This document shows, in pieces, positions 36,701-48,905 of a stretch of DNA of 64,000 nt. How positions within the stretch are numbered: position 1 is the stretch's first letter; every line of letters begins with the position of its first letter. The notes beneath the pieces were generated by a model, which worked only from the letters and a program-made list of their open reading frames with translations, was not told where the DNA came from and did no database searches. The DNA is from Mesodorylaimus sp. YZB2_4. Lineage: Eukaryota > Nematoda > Enoplea > Dorylaimida > Dorylaimidae. The DNA lies in contig JASANH010000554.1 of NCBI GenBank assembly GCA_030248295.1, positions 248,001-312,000 of the forward strand, read 5' to 3'. A program made the position numbers and the translations under genes.

Positions 36701-39700
36701 CAGTTGGCAGCTAGGGATATGCTAGTACCAAAACTGATGGAAATCCATCACGTGGTTCCGAAATAACGCCCTTCAAGACGCCAGTAAATGCGCAAAATTT
36801 TAATAATAAGTTCAATTGAAACATGAATCATACAAGAGATTCATGTTTCAACTCGCGCAGTTTTAGCTTGATGACTCGATGCACCAACAGTCAGACCAAC
36901 GAAGGGTAAGCGGATTGTGAACCAGGGCTCTGCAAAGAGGTGAGACCACATTCCAATCATATCGATTTTTTAAGGCTCTGGTATTGCACTAATGATCAAC
37001 GCTAGAGAGGCTGCAGACAAATGAAAAATACCTCGCAAATTTTGGACACATTGCACGATTGTGAGATGATTCCCCACTGCGTCGTTTCCAAACCAATAGT
37101 GTTAAGAAACTACGGCTATTCAAATTTTGAGACTTCGTATAGGAATAAGTACTCATCCACAAATCTTCATCGCTTATCCTAGAAGACATGAAATATGCCT
37201 CAAATACTCCGCGATTTCGTTGAATCATCATTCGACTGCCATGCTCGAAAAGCCATGTTGTGATAGCAGCCTAAAATGCTTGCTTCAACGTTTGCTCTTG
37301 GTCCAAGCTCGCCTGGTTCAAGGACAAAGAAGACCAGCATAATGTATCGTAAATGAGAAAACTAGTACTTTGCCAAAATCTGCAGCTGTCATACATCGAA
37401 GGATTACCCTCATATCCATTTAGTTACTCGTACACACGTAAACATCCCACTAGTGGTTGTTTTCCTTATGAACTACATCGCAGGCTTTTTGGAAGAAAAT
37501 ATTACTTTTCCTCTTGACATTAATGCAGTAACACATTCACATGCGGTATGATGAAGGAAGCATGGGCTCAGTGCCATCACGAGTTTACGTGAGCATTCAT
37601 AAATAAATAAAATATGAAACCTAGTTTTTGTCAGTCCTATTTACTGTACAGAAAGACTATGATGCATCACTGGGCCAAAGGGTTTCAGCTGAAATATCAA
37701 GTCATTACATGATTTTTTAGGCGGCGCTTATTTCCTTATTTCACGATCCCTCGGGCCAGTAAGCACATATTCATACCCTGTCAGAGTACTTTTATCCTTA
37801 GTCTTTTTTCAGGAATTTGGTGGTAGTATCGGGGTTATCTTTTCTTTCGCTAATGCCGTAGCGGCCGCAATGTATGTGGTCGGATTTGCGGAAAGTGTTC
37901 GTGATCTGATGAAGGTAATGTGATATTTTCCAGCCTAAGATGATGAAGTCGTAGCAATAAGTTATTTCAGGAACATGGTTCTCTTATCGTGGATGGTTCA
38001 GTCAATGATGTTCGCATTGTTGCATTGTGCACTGTAATAGTGCTATTGGGAATAGTCATCATCGGGGTTCAGTTCGAGACTAAAGTAGGTCATAGTGTTA
38101 TTGGTCATCGTCAGCGTGGGCATATGACTTTAACCCCCCCCCCCCCCCCACCTATGGGTCGTAGTCATAAATGCACTAAGGTTTCCCTTTTACGGTAATT
38201 TCTAGGAAAAACAGAATTTTCGTTGAATGTACCCGTAAATATTGTCCTACCTCCTGTCTATATGCTATTTACCTTTATTGGACTAATTTTCGATTCGGAC
38301 AATTAAAACGATTGCCCCGTTGCATATGCAGTTTGGTTTGCAAGTTCCAAGCGGTCAGTTTGGTTTGCATCGTTTTCAGGCTCAAATTTTTCTGCTCGGC
38401 ATTTTATGCATTTCCGTGTGCAGTTTCCTGATTGGATCATTCATGCCAGTGTCAGAAAAGAAACGGGCCATGGGTATCACTGGCTATTCTTGTAAGTATG
38501 GAGCAGATACTGTATCAAATGGCAGTGGCAGTTGATCGGGCTGTACTGTATTCCATGATTTTGACCGCTGATATCAATTTTATCATTGAATTTTCTTATC
38601 AATGTTATCTGATTTTTTGTGATGAGCAAAAACCTGCTACATACAGTCTGCAATTTCTGATTGCGAGTCCTGTCGAGCATGCCCTGTGACTCCGTGATCC
38701 AGAACATTCAAAGATTACACTGATAAATATAGACGGAAATATAATTTATCTAAAGATCACCTAAAAATCAGCTTGTCTGTTTGTTCTTTTGTCGCAAGAT
38801 TTTGTGTTTCAGGGGAGACTGCCAGATCGAATTTTTATCCATCATGGCGGGATGAAAATTTCTTCAGTGTGTTCTCTGTCTACTTCCCAGCGGCAACTGG
38901 AATTATGGCTGGAGCAAATATATCTGGCGACTTGATGGTGAGTGGGAAACTTGTGGTGTTTTTCGGCGTACAGTACTTAGCAGGTTTGAAGCGTCAGAGA
39001 TCGTACTGCTTTTTTATATTTCTTTTCATCTCTATATCGTCTTTAAGCTTATCAGCTTATTGAATTACACCACTCTCGTTTAATGTGTTGCTTATTTCCT
39101 CAGGATCCTCAAAAAGCCATTCCGAAAGGTACGTTATTGGCCATTGTTATCACTACATTTATATATATTTTGGTGATTCTGGTCACTGGTTCGACGTGTA
39201 TTCGGGAGGCGTCTGGCAGTGTGCTTGATTTTATGCTCACTGGTAACGTATCCGATTGTGTCGGGTATGGAAACTGCACTTATGGATTACTGCATAGCAG
39301 TCAGGTTAGCCATCAGACTTTTTTTTAAACTGTACACCAGGTGTGGCAACAGGTGTAAACTCTCAAACTAGTTATGGCTCATAGTAGCTTTGTGTGACTT
39401 TTGTGGCCTCTATCTTGAAATGACAGCTGAAGCTGCGATGAAGTCTGGTATTAGTGAGCGAGTTTAATGAAAATCGATGCCATACTGATAAGAAGCGACG
39501 TTATCAAATTATCGATTTCATACTCGTCATTATCACGGACAAAAATGAGAATCGATATTTCAGAACCAGTGATCAATAATAATCGCTAATATCATCGATT
39601 ATAATCTGTGAAAATCGACCGTATATAGAACGATATCATGATCACTGTTCGATGCGATCATTTGATATTGCCTTGATCATATCAAATGATCAAAATGATC

Positions 39701-42700
39701 GAATGATTCATGTGATTACTGATCGTATCGAATGATCATAAACTGATTATTGATTGATCGCTCACGAATCACCAGACCTGACCTGATAAGTGGTCATCTG
39801 ACATTAGTTTGGTGCACACACCCGTATGGATTCACATGAACTGCAGCGTACGTACAGCATCTGCTTCTCCTGAAGCATCTCATATTTGCCTGATACAAGT
39901 CAAGCTGACATGATATGAATACGTGCGTGCAGTAGTTGCCGCTTATCAGCATGTCAAAAAAAAAGTTATCAGCATGTCAGGAATAATTTTTCAGATTCTG
40001 GAGCAAGTAAGCATTTGGGGTCCATTGGTCATCGCTGGTGTTTTTGCTGCCACATTAAGTTCGGCCTTGGCATCGATGGTATCAGCACCGAAAGTGTTTC
40101 AAGTATGTTTTAGTCTTAATTCCAGTGGTTTTTGCAATGAAAATTTTTCGTAGGCTTTATGCAAAGATAAATTATTTCCATATATTGGTCGATTTGCACA
40201 AGGTTACGGCCGATCAGAAGAACCGCGCCAAGGTTATTTGTTGGCGTTTGCTATTGCATTTTGCATAATTTTGATAGGTTAGTAAATCTAAGTTCAACTT
40301 TTAGTTTTTATCGTATCGGTCGATGGGGCTGATTGCCAGCTTTCAGTCTTACCAGTTTTGGCTACCTGGCATGTTTCAAATCAGTGAAAGCCTGAAGAAC
40401 TTCCTCTAGAAAGCATGTGCTGCTAGCGGATGCTGGGATTGAGAAAATGAGGCGAAGTCCAAAATACTGAATAAAAAGCGTAAAAGTCATGACTTTCATG
40501 TGGTCTAGCCTTCGCTGCTAAAGTTATGCAAAAGAATTCACCTGAAAGTAGAACAGTGAATGCCATACGTGGCAGTCCCATGATTTTCGCTTTTTGAACT
40601 CAGATCTTTTTTAGGTGATCTCAATTCTATCGCTCCTATCATATCCAATTTTTTCTTGGCATCCTATGCGTTAATAAATTACGCTTGTTTTGACGCATCT
40701 TTCGCCAAGTCGCCGGGTAAGTTTGTAACCTCATTGCCTGATTGGCCGTGGTGACTGGGAGAGAATTGTTTGTCTCCCCTGGTTGGGAGACTCCAACACC
40801 TCGGGTTGATGTTTCAGCAGCAAGTACTGTATAATCCCAAGATTTGCCTGTCGAAGGTTTCGCCCCCCTCCCCGCCCCGACTTCGGTCGCTTAGTCGCAT
40901 TCTATCCTGCATCTGCAGGGATGGCTGCGAGTTCACTTTGGGGGACTGTCGTCAAGCAGGCACGAATTTCGCGAATATGACTTGAAAAATTCACAAAAAA
41001 AGAAGTTACGTGCAAGAAAATGTTACAAAAACTGATTTTACACTTTGCGCTTTCCGCGCAACCACAGTTTCGTTTTGAAAATTTTAGCTGTTCTTTTAAT
41101 AACTAGGCGTTATATCGATGGACTCATGTGGTCTAGCTTTCAAGCTGACGAGATTTTTCAGGTTTTCGACCAGCTTTCAAATACTACAACATGTGGTTAT
41201 CATTATTCGGGTCCCTGATCTGCATGGCGGTCATGTTTTTGATCAACTGGTGGACTGCCCTGATCACTTACGCGCTCATATTGGCCCTATATGTATATCT
41301 TTTAAGAAGAAAACCAGGTGATTTCATTGTTCATTAAAACCGCCTTTTATCAGAGTTCCTATACAGATCGGCTTTTCATTTACAGAAGTGAATTGGGGTT
41401 CGTCGAGTCAGGCTCACGCTTATCGTAATGCGTTGAACGCTATGCTCAGATTGGCAAACACTGAAGAACATGTCAAAAATTACAGGTATCAATTTACAGT
41501 ATGCAATATCAAGTGGCCCTGACCAGAGGCTTACAACTGAGGGCCATAAATACTGTGCAAAGAAGATCATACAAAACGAAACATGAATCATTGTTTTATT
41601 GATCAGCTGCATTTGCAGCCATAATCATCGTATTTTTCTTTTGAGGCCTCAAATTCTTTTACTGACTGGAAATCCAGCAGCGAGACAAGTTTTGTTAGAA
41701 TTTGCTGGTAATATCACCAAAGAAACGAGTTTATTGATTTGTGGACACGTGCTTGTGGTGAGCAAAAGCTTGTTCGACCAGTTGGCTCCGTCATTTCACA
41801 CCTCTTCAAATTCTAGCATCCTCATCCCGAAAAGATTTCTGCCACTATGCAAAAGCTGCACGTCTACATTGGTCAGTGGCTGCACAAGCTGAAAATGCGG
41901 GCATTCTATTTGCCAGTGGCTTCAGAGACGTTGGACGGTGGAGCAGAACAGTTGATTCAAGTAAGTGGTACCTGAGCTTGTCGTTTGCTGCCCTGATGAT
42001 GCTAGTGTAAAAGCTTGGAAACACTGAATTGCGAGAACTGGCAACGATATAACAGGGTTTACAGAAAATGCCACCACAGCGAGAAAGTCATACCTTCCAA
42101 ACTTTTGACAAGCCATTGTTCAGTTATTGCAGTTCAAAAAAGTCTCTTTTGTAGTTGGCAGGCATGGGTAAACTACGTCCGAATATTGTGTTTCTCGGGT
42201 TTAAGAACGACTGGCGCACATGTCCAATCGATCAGGTGGTGCGATATGTCAATATCATACAGTAAGTAGTTGCATTGGCACCATTTGCCTGAGCTACCCG
42301 AGGAATACTGTGCCCATCATTATGACCAAATCGAGTCAGCTTAAAGGAGAGGGCTGATCAGCTTGACATGGGTTGCTCCTCTCACTGCTCACGTGTACCG
42401 TACGACTTTCTGACTTTGTCTAGGAGCCCTGTAATAGGCGCGGATTGCCTGCACCTGTCAGTGCACTTGCTACGAGAAATGGTCTGCCTCTCAGTCAGGG
42501 TCAAAAAGCACGAATGCTGTAGTCGGCATTTTTCATGACTGCCCTGCTCTTTGCACAAAATGGCTCCTTCGGATTTCAGCCGTGCATTTGATTGCTGCTA
42601 TGGTGTGGGCGTGCTGCGTCTGCCCAATGGGTGCGATATGTCGGATCAGTTGAAATCACTGACAACCACTGACAGCGACAACTGCATGCTTGCCGCCAAT

Positions 42701-45700
42701 CCAGCAACCGACGGCATATCGGTCCGGCAACAGTTTTGTAAGTACCTACCATATTTTGCGGAGGAGACGCCTTTATCTGCCCATTGCAAACGCGTGGGTT
42801 GAAACATATTTTGCGACGGACTCCATAATTTTGCCCCCATCGCCTAGACATTTTTCGTGTCTCTGGCTGGCATAGCAAGCTTTATATGGCTAAAGAAAAC
42901 GAGTGAATCGCCTGTAGGGGATGGGCTCACTGCAGCTTAGAACACTGGATGGATACACGGCAGCTGTACTTAAACCTAAAATTCGGCTTCAGATTAGAGT
43001 AGCCCCTCTGCCGTACACCCACGAACAGTGGATGTACGGCAGAGTTGGGTGACCCACTGCTCACTCCAGCCGCAGTAGATCGAACGGAAGCCTACTTCTA
43101 AGCAAACTCCCTGATTGCTTTGAATTCTCATGCGGGACTAACGCAATATCAACAGAGGTGGCACCTGAGCCATTGACGCGCCTCAGAGATCTTGATGAGT
43201 CGATAGGAGATAGGTGCACACTGCAATAGCAAGCCATCCCCACAAAATGATGTACAGTATGTCTATTTGCAACTAATTGGACTCACAGTCAGACACAACC
43301 CGTTTTGAACTTGCCTTTTTTTGCAGCTGGCGGTGGTAATTCTCCATCCCACAACGGGAAAATTCTATCCACTGCTTCATTTTCAAACGTGGACGCAGCC
43401 GCATCTTGTCTTCACACAGTCACCAGCGGTGATACAGTGACTGCAACCACAACTGGCAGTGCTAGCCATACTGGTGCTAGCGGGCTTCATCCAGGTTCCA
43501 CCCTGACCAAAGGTCCCCTCGCGTCGTCCACACTGGCTTTGGATCAGGCGGGGGCTGGCACCAACGGGCCAGATCGTAAAGTTTCGGGTAACACAGATGA
43601 ATCACAGCGCCTTTTATGGACATCGGCTGATGACCAGCATAAAATATTGAGCGTTAGGAATCCTTCTTTGCTGGCTTATATCGAGCAGTTTCGCAAGAAA
43701 GTCAAAAAACCAGTGATCGACGTGTGGTGGCTGTTTGATGATGGAGGTGAGTTCAGGGCTTTTTCGGAAAATAAAGGTGGAGATTCCCTCCCTAGCTAGA
43801 CCCATGTCGACTCTGTTTCTGAACTCCCTAACAGTTTTGGTGCTTTTTTAATGAGAAATACCTAACATCCACGTTTTTCTAGGTTTGACCCTCTTGATCC
43901 CGCATTTGCTCACACTGCACAAGTCATATTTGGAAGGAGCCAAGTTGCGCATGTTCACAATCGCCAGCAGTCAACACCAGTTGGAACAAGAGCAAAGGAG
44001 GTGAGCTGAGGAGAGTCTTGGATTGTTTACAATGAGTCAATATGCTGGGCTGGCTATTCGGGTTTTGGTTGCAAATCAAAGTTTTATAGAGAAATTAATT
44101 ACACGATCTTTTTTAGCATGGCAGCGTTGTTGAGTAAATTCCGTATCGACTATTCGGATGTGTACGTAATTCCAGATATCGCTAAGAAACCAAAAACTGA
44201 GAGGTACTTGCATGTCCCCCGTTTGGCCACCGAGTCTTCACAACTTTTGAAACTTTAGCTTGAAAGAATTTGACCAAATGATTGAACCGTTTCGCGAATG
44301 CAACGCCAGCGCCGATGTGCCCAAGACTGGACTAATTACTGATGCTGATTTGAGTGGACAGAAGGAAAAAGTATGCTGCAGAGGGAACCGTCAAGGATTG
44401 TAGATGAGGCGTCATAATAAAATGGTGGCGAGTGGCTCAGCTGCCAGTCGGGAAGACCCGGGTTCGAATCCTGGGCACCTGGGCGGCCAAGTGCCTAGCT
44501 AACGCAGTTTTCTGTATTGAGAGACTACCTTAGCTTCAAATTTGTTTTGAGAATCGTATCAGAAGGCAATCTGTTTGAAATCTGCGAATATTTTAATTGT
44601 GAGAAGAGGCCAGAAAAGAGGGAATCATACTAATACTTTAATTATGGATGACGAAAATTAACATTAAAAAGCGCCGCCCTAACTGGAAAGTCCTCATGAT
44701 CGCATATACCCAAAACATTGATCGAGTGTTGTTGCTTGCGATTTAAGTGCAGTACATGTGTCTTTGATCATCACGATGTCAAAATCTTTACGCAAGAAAT
44801 CTTTGGCACCAAAAACGCAAGTAAAATTTCAAATATCAAAGAATCCTTTTGTAATTTGTCTCAATTCCTTTTGTCAACTTGGTACCTTGACAAACTTCAT
44901 GAACCACTTGGCTAACCGTCGATTCACTGCCTTAATGGCAATGTCAAAATCGACGGTCCCCAATCACTTTTAAGAAGGGGTTTATGTAAGGGTCGACCCA
45001 TCCGAATCCCAAATAGGGGCGATCGGCGTGGGCGGGAGCAAATTCATGATGGTTTTTACATTCAAAGCTGCGCTGCAGTGCAAAAGGTGGGATAGCCGGC
45101 AAGTTAATCTACCTCTCGAGGTAGGTTAGATTTGGGCGGTCAGGACGCCCGGTTAAATTTTCCAATTAACTTTAATTGCAACTCAGGAACAGCAGTTAAA
45201 GTTGACTGCCCTGAAGCTAGATTTAACTGCACAGTTAAAGTAAATCGCGATTCAGGAACCGGCTCCTCTATGAGTTGAAAAACTGAGGCATGTTAACTTT
45301 CGCTCTTGGCCAAGCTCCTATCAAGACAACCTAACACTTCGAATGCCTAGAAAATCGGATAGATAAAGTAAATAGGGACCGCTTCAGTAAGGTGCTTGGG
45401 CAGCCTCGTCTGATTTGATAGGAGTTTGGCCAAGAACGAAAGTGGCTGTAGTTTTAGCTATGCGAAAAACGATGTACTGTAGAGCAGTGTTTTTTTGGGC
45501 TTCCAACTACTTTTGCTTCGGGATCACGAGCATGTCTGACGATGATGCACAAGGCGATGTTAGATTGGCTAAGATGCAGTATTCGTGCATACTTCACAAA
45601 GACCAGATGTCTTGATTTTCAGACCCATCGAATGATCCGAACTCGAGAACTACTCCTGAAGCACTCGACTACAGCCACGCTGGTTGTGCTGTAAGTGATT

Positions 45701-46268
45701 GATTTTGTCACAAAGCAGCTTTTACTCTCTTTTGTTCGCCTCTTGATGTGCTGTAAATCCTAGCTAAGAAAGTTGAAATTTTGTTTCGCTAGCCATTGCT
45801 CCCTTGAGTATTTGATAAGGTGCACTGTCTATTTTGACCCCTCGTAGACTGTAAGCCGCGCAAACTGCAAATCCTAAAATGAGAGCTTGAGGCTTGAGGA
45901 ACTTGATATTATTAGAAGCGGTCTGGTCAAGTTTTTCAAGTTTTCGACTACTCCTAACCGTTTTCCCAATAATTTAGCAGTATAGCGCAGCAAAGGCTCC
46001 AAATTATTCTCTTGGTACTTGAAATAAGTGACCGCGGAACATATTCGAGGGTAGGGCGATAACTGTAGCTGTACCATCGGGGCGATCGCAATGCAGAATA
46101 TGTGATATTACTGTATCGGATATCCCTTTCAGAACGTTACCAATTCCACGTCGAAATATGACATCGAGTGCTCTATATATGGCGTGGTTAGAAACCATCA
46201 CCAAGGATTTACCGCCAGTTCTATTGCTTCGAGGCAATCAGCAGTCAGTGCTCACATTCTACTCGTGA
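30713..46268 (+). CDS. SLC12A2: SLC12 family Na-K-Cl cotransporter (NKCC type), 27 exons
   Basis: Exons: 30713-30910, 33748-34058, 34930-35074, 35130-35246, 35464-35539, 35594-35689, 37721-37758, 37813-37914, 37971-38084, 38380-38491, 38813-38937, 39104-39304, 39995-40102, 40154-40277, 40615-40716, 41162-41317, 41386-41485, 41646-41757, 41817-41960, 42155-42261, 42580-42737, 43327-43746, 43883-44000, 44117-44203, 44259-44370, 45623-45690, 46133-46268. Every junction keeps frame (1228 aa). It is a plasma-membrane electroneutral cation-chloride cotransporter of the NKCC/NCC branch. RFTV at residues 44-47 is a SPAK/OSR1 kinase-docking motif, and [12 protein letters not shown] is the regulatory phospho-loop. 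LAELHEG precedes about 12 membrane helices, with [34 protein letters not shown] and FFPAAT-like [16 protein letters not shown]. The extracellular loop has N-glycosylation sites (NVS, NCT). The C-terminal domain ends [16 protein letters not shown]. Exon 22 adds a Ser/Thr/Gly-rich insert. The symbol names the family; which vertebrate paralogue it matches best is not decided. Confidence 0.95.
32486..33209 (+). mobile_element. Family B element with an exact 181-bp duplication
   Basis: By eye 32486-32666 and 33029-33209 are identical over 181 bp, beginning TGTGACCAGCACGCCTGGCG and ending GCGCTGGTTACA. The 362 bp between them are GC-rich and contain a second GACTTCGGTCTGG. Each copy holds the family B hairpin (GTCAACCTCTTCGGTTGATG, then TTTC). 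The arrangement fits a 543-bp unit partly repeated in tandem, or an element with short direct terminal repeats. It lies in the first NKCC intron. Confidence 0.75.
34096..34482 (+). pseudogene. Mariner/Tc1-like transposon relic
   Basis: Terminal inverted repeats GGTGCGGCATAAGTTCTG (34103-34120) and its complement (34457-34474) enclose a fragment that translates as the tail of a mariner-type transposase. The frame starting near 34199 reads [20 protein letters not shown], then an in-frame stop, then [12 protein letters not shown]. Most of the transposase is deleted. It is inactive by itself and lies in the second NKCC intron, on the gene's strand. Confidence 0.7.
35690..37720. other. Large NKCC intron 6
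   Basis: AT-rich intron. It contains one perfect hairpin (36816-36851, listed separately). No gene, RNA or other repeat was recognised. Confidence 0.5.
36816..36851. repeat. Perfect hairpin in NKCC intron
   Basis: TTGAAACATGAATC and GATTCATGTTTCAA are exact complements separated by 8 bases. No poly-T tail or flanking gene suggests a terminator role. Confidence 0.6.
38132..38149 (+). repeat. Poly(C) tract
   Basis: A run of about 14 C residues after TTTAA within an NKCC intron; one of four similar tracts in the window. Confidence 0.85.
39443..39777. mobile_element. MITE-like element rich in GATC/ATCGAT
   Basis: The ends are inverted repeats: GTCTGGTATTAGTGAGCGAG (39443) against CGCTCACGAATCACCAGAC (right end). 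The inside is AT-rich and densely packed with ATCGAT, TGATCA-like and AAATGATC motifs in both directions, giving a near-palindromic texture. No coding frame. It lies in NKCC intron 12. Confidence 0.6.
40746..40985 (+). repeat. Family B repeat, copy 5
   Basis: It shares TCTCCCCTGGTTGGGAGAC, GGGTTGATGTTTC, AGATTTGCCT and GACTTCGGTCGC, in order, with the 181-bp unit at 32486. More diverged than the two copies there. Lies in an NKCC intron. Confidence 0.6.
43005..43046. repeat. Short hairpin in NKCC intron
   Basis: CTCTGCCGTACACCCAC and GTGGATGTACGGCAGAG pair almost perfectly around a 6-8 base loop. Function unknown. Confidence 0.55.
44425..44490 (+). repeat. tRNA-like fragment in NKCC intron
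   Basis: GAGTGGCTCAGCTGCC resembles an A box, and CCGGGTTCGAATCCTGGG is an excellent tRNA B box and T arm. The spacing is too short for an anticodon arm, so it is a SINE head or tRNA fossil. Confidence 0.5.
45106..45443. mobile_element. Two nested palindromic segments (MITE-like)
   Basis: AATCTACCTCTCGAGGTAGG followed by TTAGATT (45106-45132) is a compact palindrome. At 45295-45325 AACTTTCGCTCTTGGCCAAG is mirrored by CTTGGCCAAACTCC's complement at 45415-45443 (TTTGGCCAAGAACGAAAGT). They lie 160 bp apart in the NKCC intron 25 and may be parts of one element. Confidence 0.5.
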
Positions 46269-46397
46269 TAGCACTGACCACACGTGACTATTTCGTACTG
46301 CATCAGTGTTTAGGATAGAAGTTATTTTCTTCTGAAAAGCCTGCGATGCAGAGTATATGAAAAATATGCACTAGTGGGATGTGTATGTGTATATCGG

Positions 46398-46403
46398 AAT
46401 AAA
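46398..46403 (+). terminator. Poly(A) signal of the NKCC gene
   Basis: AATAAA lies 130 bp after the NKCC stop codon and 115 bp before the start of the next gene's first ATG, which fits a short 3' UTR. Confidence 0.5.
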
Positions 46404-46517
46404 GAAGGATTGTGCTGCGGTACGCTCACCCCCGGGAAACTTAGTTGCTCCTTGAATTATCATATCTGTACAGTATTCACAGTTCTGTTTTTTCCCCGAT
46501 GACCAATCGAAAGAGCG

Positions 46518-47723
46518 ATGTCTACAAATTTACAGCCGTCGTGGCCGAGTCATGTGGGTTTAACTGGTTCTTTGGACCCAGAAATCAGCAAATATGTACC
46601 ATATGCCCCACAACAGTCCGTGAGAATTACTACCATAAATGGGGCCGAGGAGAAGGGCAGCACGGGACGGTCCCATCTCCGTTCAGCCAGCGACCCGTTG
46701 TGGCCAGAATACCCTTATATCCAGCGTCCCTTTTTGGCCAGTGTCTCGTTTCGGCCGGTTTCCTTTCACGGCCACCAAATTCAGCCAGTTTCCCTTTACA
46801 GCCAGTCCCGATGGGGCCAGCTTCCCTTTACGGCCAGGCTGCAAGGTGGCAGTGTTTACATAAATATCCAGGCATACCTGCATCCATGCGTTGTTGTTTA
46901 TTAAAGGATCACAGCAAAGGATTGAAGGATGCGACTTAGTCAGCAATAGTGACCATAATCGAGAACGAAAAGCTCGGGTCGACACATAACGGTCGAGTCG
47001 TTACTGATCCGATATCGGTCATCGCGAGCAATGTCAAATGGTCACAGAAGCGGAGTTGGAGGCATGCCCCTTGGCTTTGGGTGGTGCTTCCGTCTGATTT
47101 GGTACATGTCGCTTGGAATCATTTGGTGCAATCGATGCCGCTGTTGAATGAGCCGCACTTACGTGATCGACTACTCGAATTCATTCGATACTTTCAAGTA
47201 AGGGAAAACCACTTATTTGCAATTTACGCAAATGCTAAAGCCTCCTTTTCTTCAGAACACCTTGCTTTTTGGCAGCTTCAATGCGCCAACCTGGAACCAT
47301 TTTGATAATATTTGACGGACAGTTGATCGCTGGCGTGGTCTACCTGGACCTAGGACGACGAATCATGCAGAAGGCTAGAACTCGAAACTGGATCACGAAT
47401 TTGCCCGCCCGCACCCAGCATTCAATACGATTTTGGACTGGTTGCAAAGAGGCAATCGCGTCAATCAAGTGAGCCCAGGGTCGTTTCTACTGGTCATCAA
47501 GGGATATTCCATGCTATACTGTTTGTAGCTACAAATTTTGCAGCTCGAAGACGGTGCTGCTCCCCGTCCACGCAACCAAAGATATGCCAATGTTGATCAG
47601 AACATCCACAACGCGAAAATTCATTTTGCTCAAATGCGTGATCATCTGCTAGCCATCTGTGCTCCTCACCATTTATTGATACGAGAAATTCAAGCTTACT
47701 TGGACCATTTACTAAGACACTAA
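46518..47723 (+). CDS. Unrecognised small gene with one frame break
   Basis: Likely exons are 46518-46619 (34 codons), 46940-47197 (86 codons), 47256 onward, 47379-47468 (30 codons) and 47544-47723 (59 codons plus stop); all sit in phase 0. The protein begins MSTNLQPSWPSHVGLTG and includes HAPWLWVVLPSDLVHVAW, LRDRLLEFIRYFQ, FGSFNAPTWNHFDNI and, near the end, VDQNIHNAKIHFAQMRDHLL and REIQAYLDHLLRH. It looks helical and well conserved in style but I do not know the family. The third exon meets an in-frame TGA at 47313 with no GT donor before it, so either a noncanonical intron, a sequence error or a genuine disabling mutation is present. The 320-bp first intron carries a degenerate tandem repeat. 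Confidence 0.45.
46695..46850 (+). repeat. Degenerate short tandem repeat
   Basis: GGCCAG or CGGCCA followed by a variant of TTTCCCTTTA recurs about six times with roughly 20-25 bp spacing. It lies in the proposed first intron of the gene at 46518. Confidence 0.5.
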
Positions 47724-48905
47724 GCAAAATTCGTGAATCAGACGCTGAGCATGAAATGCTGTTCTTTGAGAGTGCTGTGCTGTTCTCATGAAATAAGACA
47801 CTGTGTTCCTAGTTTATAGTTTCTTTCGAAACCACCTAGCTGGCCAGAAGGCCCGTGCTCGAACGTAGTTCTTGCCGCTCTACACAAAAATACAGCCCGT
47901 CACCTTTCCAACGATGTCTACATACAGTACTTCTTGGAGATTTTGGCGCCATTAATTTAGAGCTATCCGCGGATTTCGATCACTTTTGACCCCAGTAGGC
48001 AAGACGTAGGACCCAAAGTCCCTACGATGGGATTTGCAGAAATTTTAATCGGTTCGAAATATCTTGATCAAATCGTCATTTATGAGTGGACCTAAGAATA
48101 TGAGTCAACAAAGTTGACCAGGGAATTCGGGCTTTCCTTGGACTGGTCTCCTGCAATCTGCTGAATTCGAAGAAAATTTGTACTTCAAGACGACTGCAAA
48201 GTGCAGCCAGTTTTTGCTTGTCCCCTGATTTGTCAATGTCACACAAACTATTCTCCAAATCCACCTTTACAATTTTTTTAATCACGTCTTACAGAACATC
48301 ATATTTCAGTCTTAGCATGCAGTGCACTGCACTGATAATCCGCCATCACTGGTGTTCAAAAGCACACTTTCTCAATCAAAAGAAACTCCGCCTGGCAGCA
48401 ACGCACTTGAACTGATTTTAAAACAGTCATAAACATTTCATCACCGAAATAACCTAACCCGGTTTTGTTATAACCGTTTCAGCCAAGACCTAGACGCACA
48501 GTAAAGACACGTACACCTAAAACGCAGGTACCATACCAAGTATCAGCACACCCGCAAATATACTACACCCTTCGACCTAATCCAGCTAACAAGCAATTCA
48601 ATGCTCACCACAAGCACACTATACATCAGTAACGAGTTCAACTCTCACTCGTGCGGACCCAGCTCACAAAAATTAGAATTTTATAGACCGTAACAAATTT
48701 CCTATCAGCGGCCATGAATATGCTTGAGAGCAAGTAAAGGTAAAAAATTTAAAATAATCTTATTAAACAAGTTTATCCAAAAATACTCTTCTCTATTTAC
48801 AAACCACGCTTCAGTATACCCAAAAATCTTTTTTACCTCTACTATTTTACTTCTTGTTAAAAAGTCCTGAGGCGAGCGAGTGACTCGGAAAATCTTAGAA
48901 CTCGT
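47724..48905. other. Convergent intergenic region
   Basis: This separates the unrecognised gene (+) from FOXO (-) and should hold both 3' UTRs. No canonical AATAAA for either strand was identified with confidence, and no repeat family was recognised. Confidence 0.45.

Noticed and set aside
44425..44490. Functional tRNA gene in the NKCC intron
   Set aside because: Spacing between A and B boxes is too short to hold an anticodon arm.
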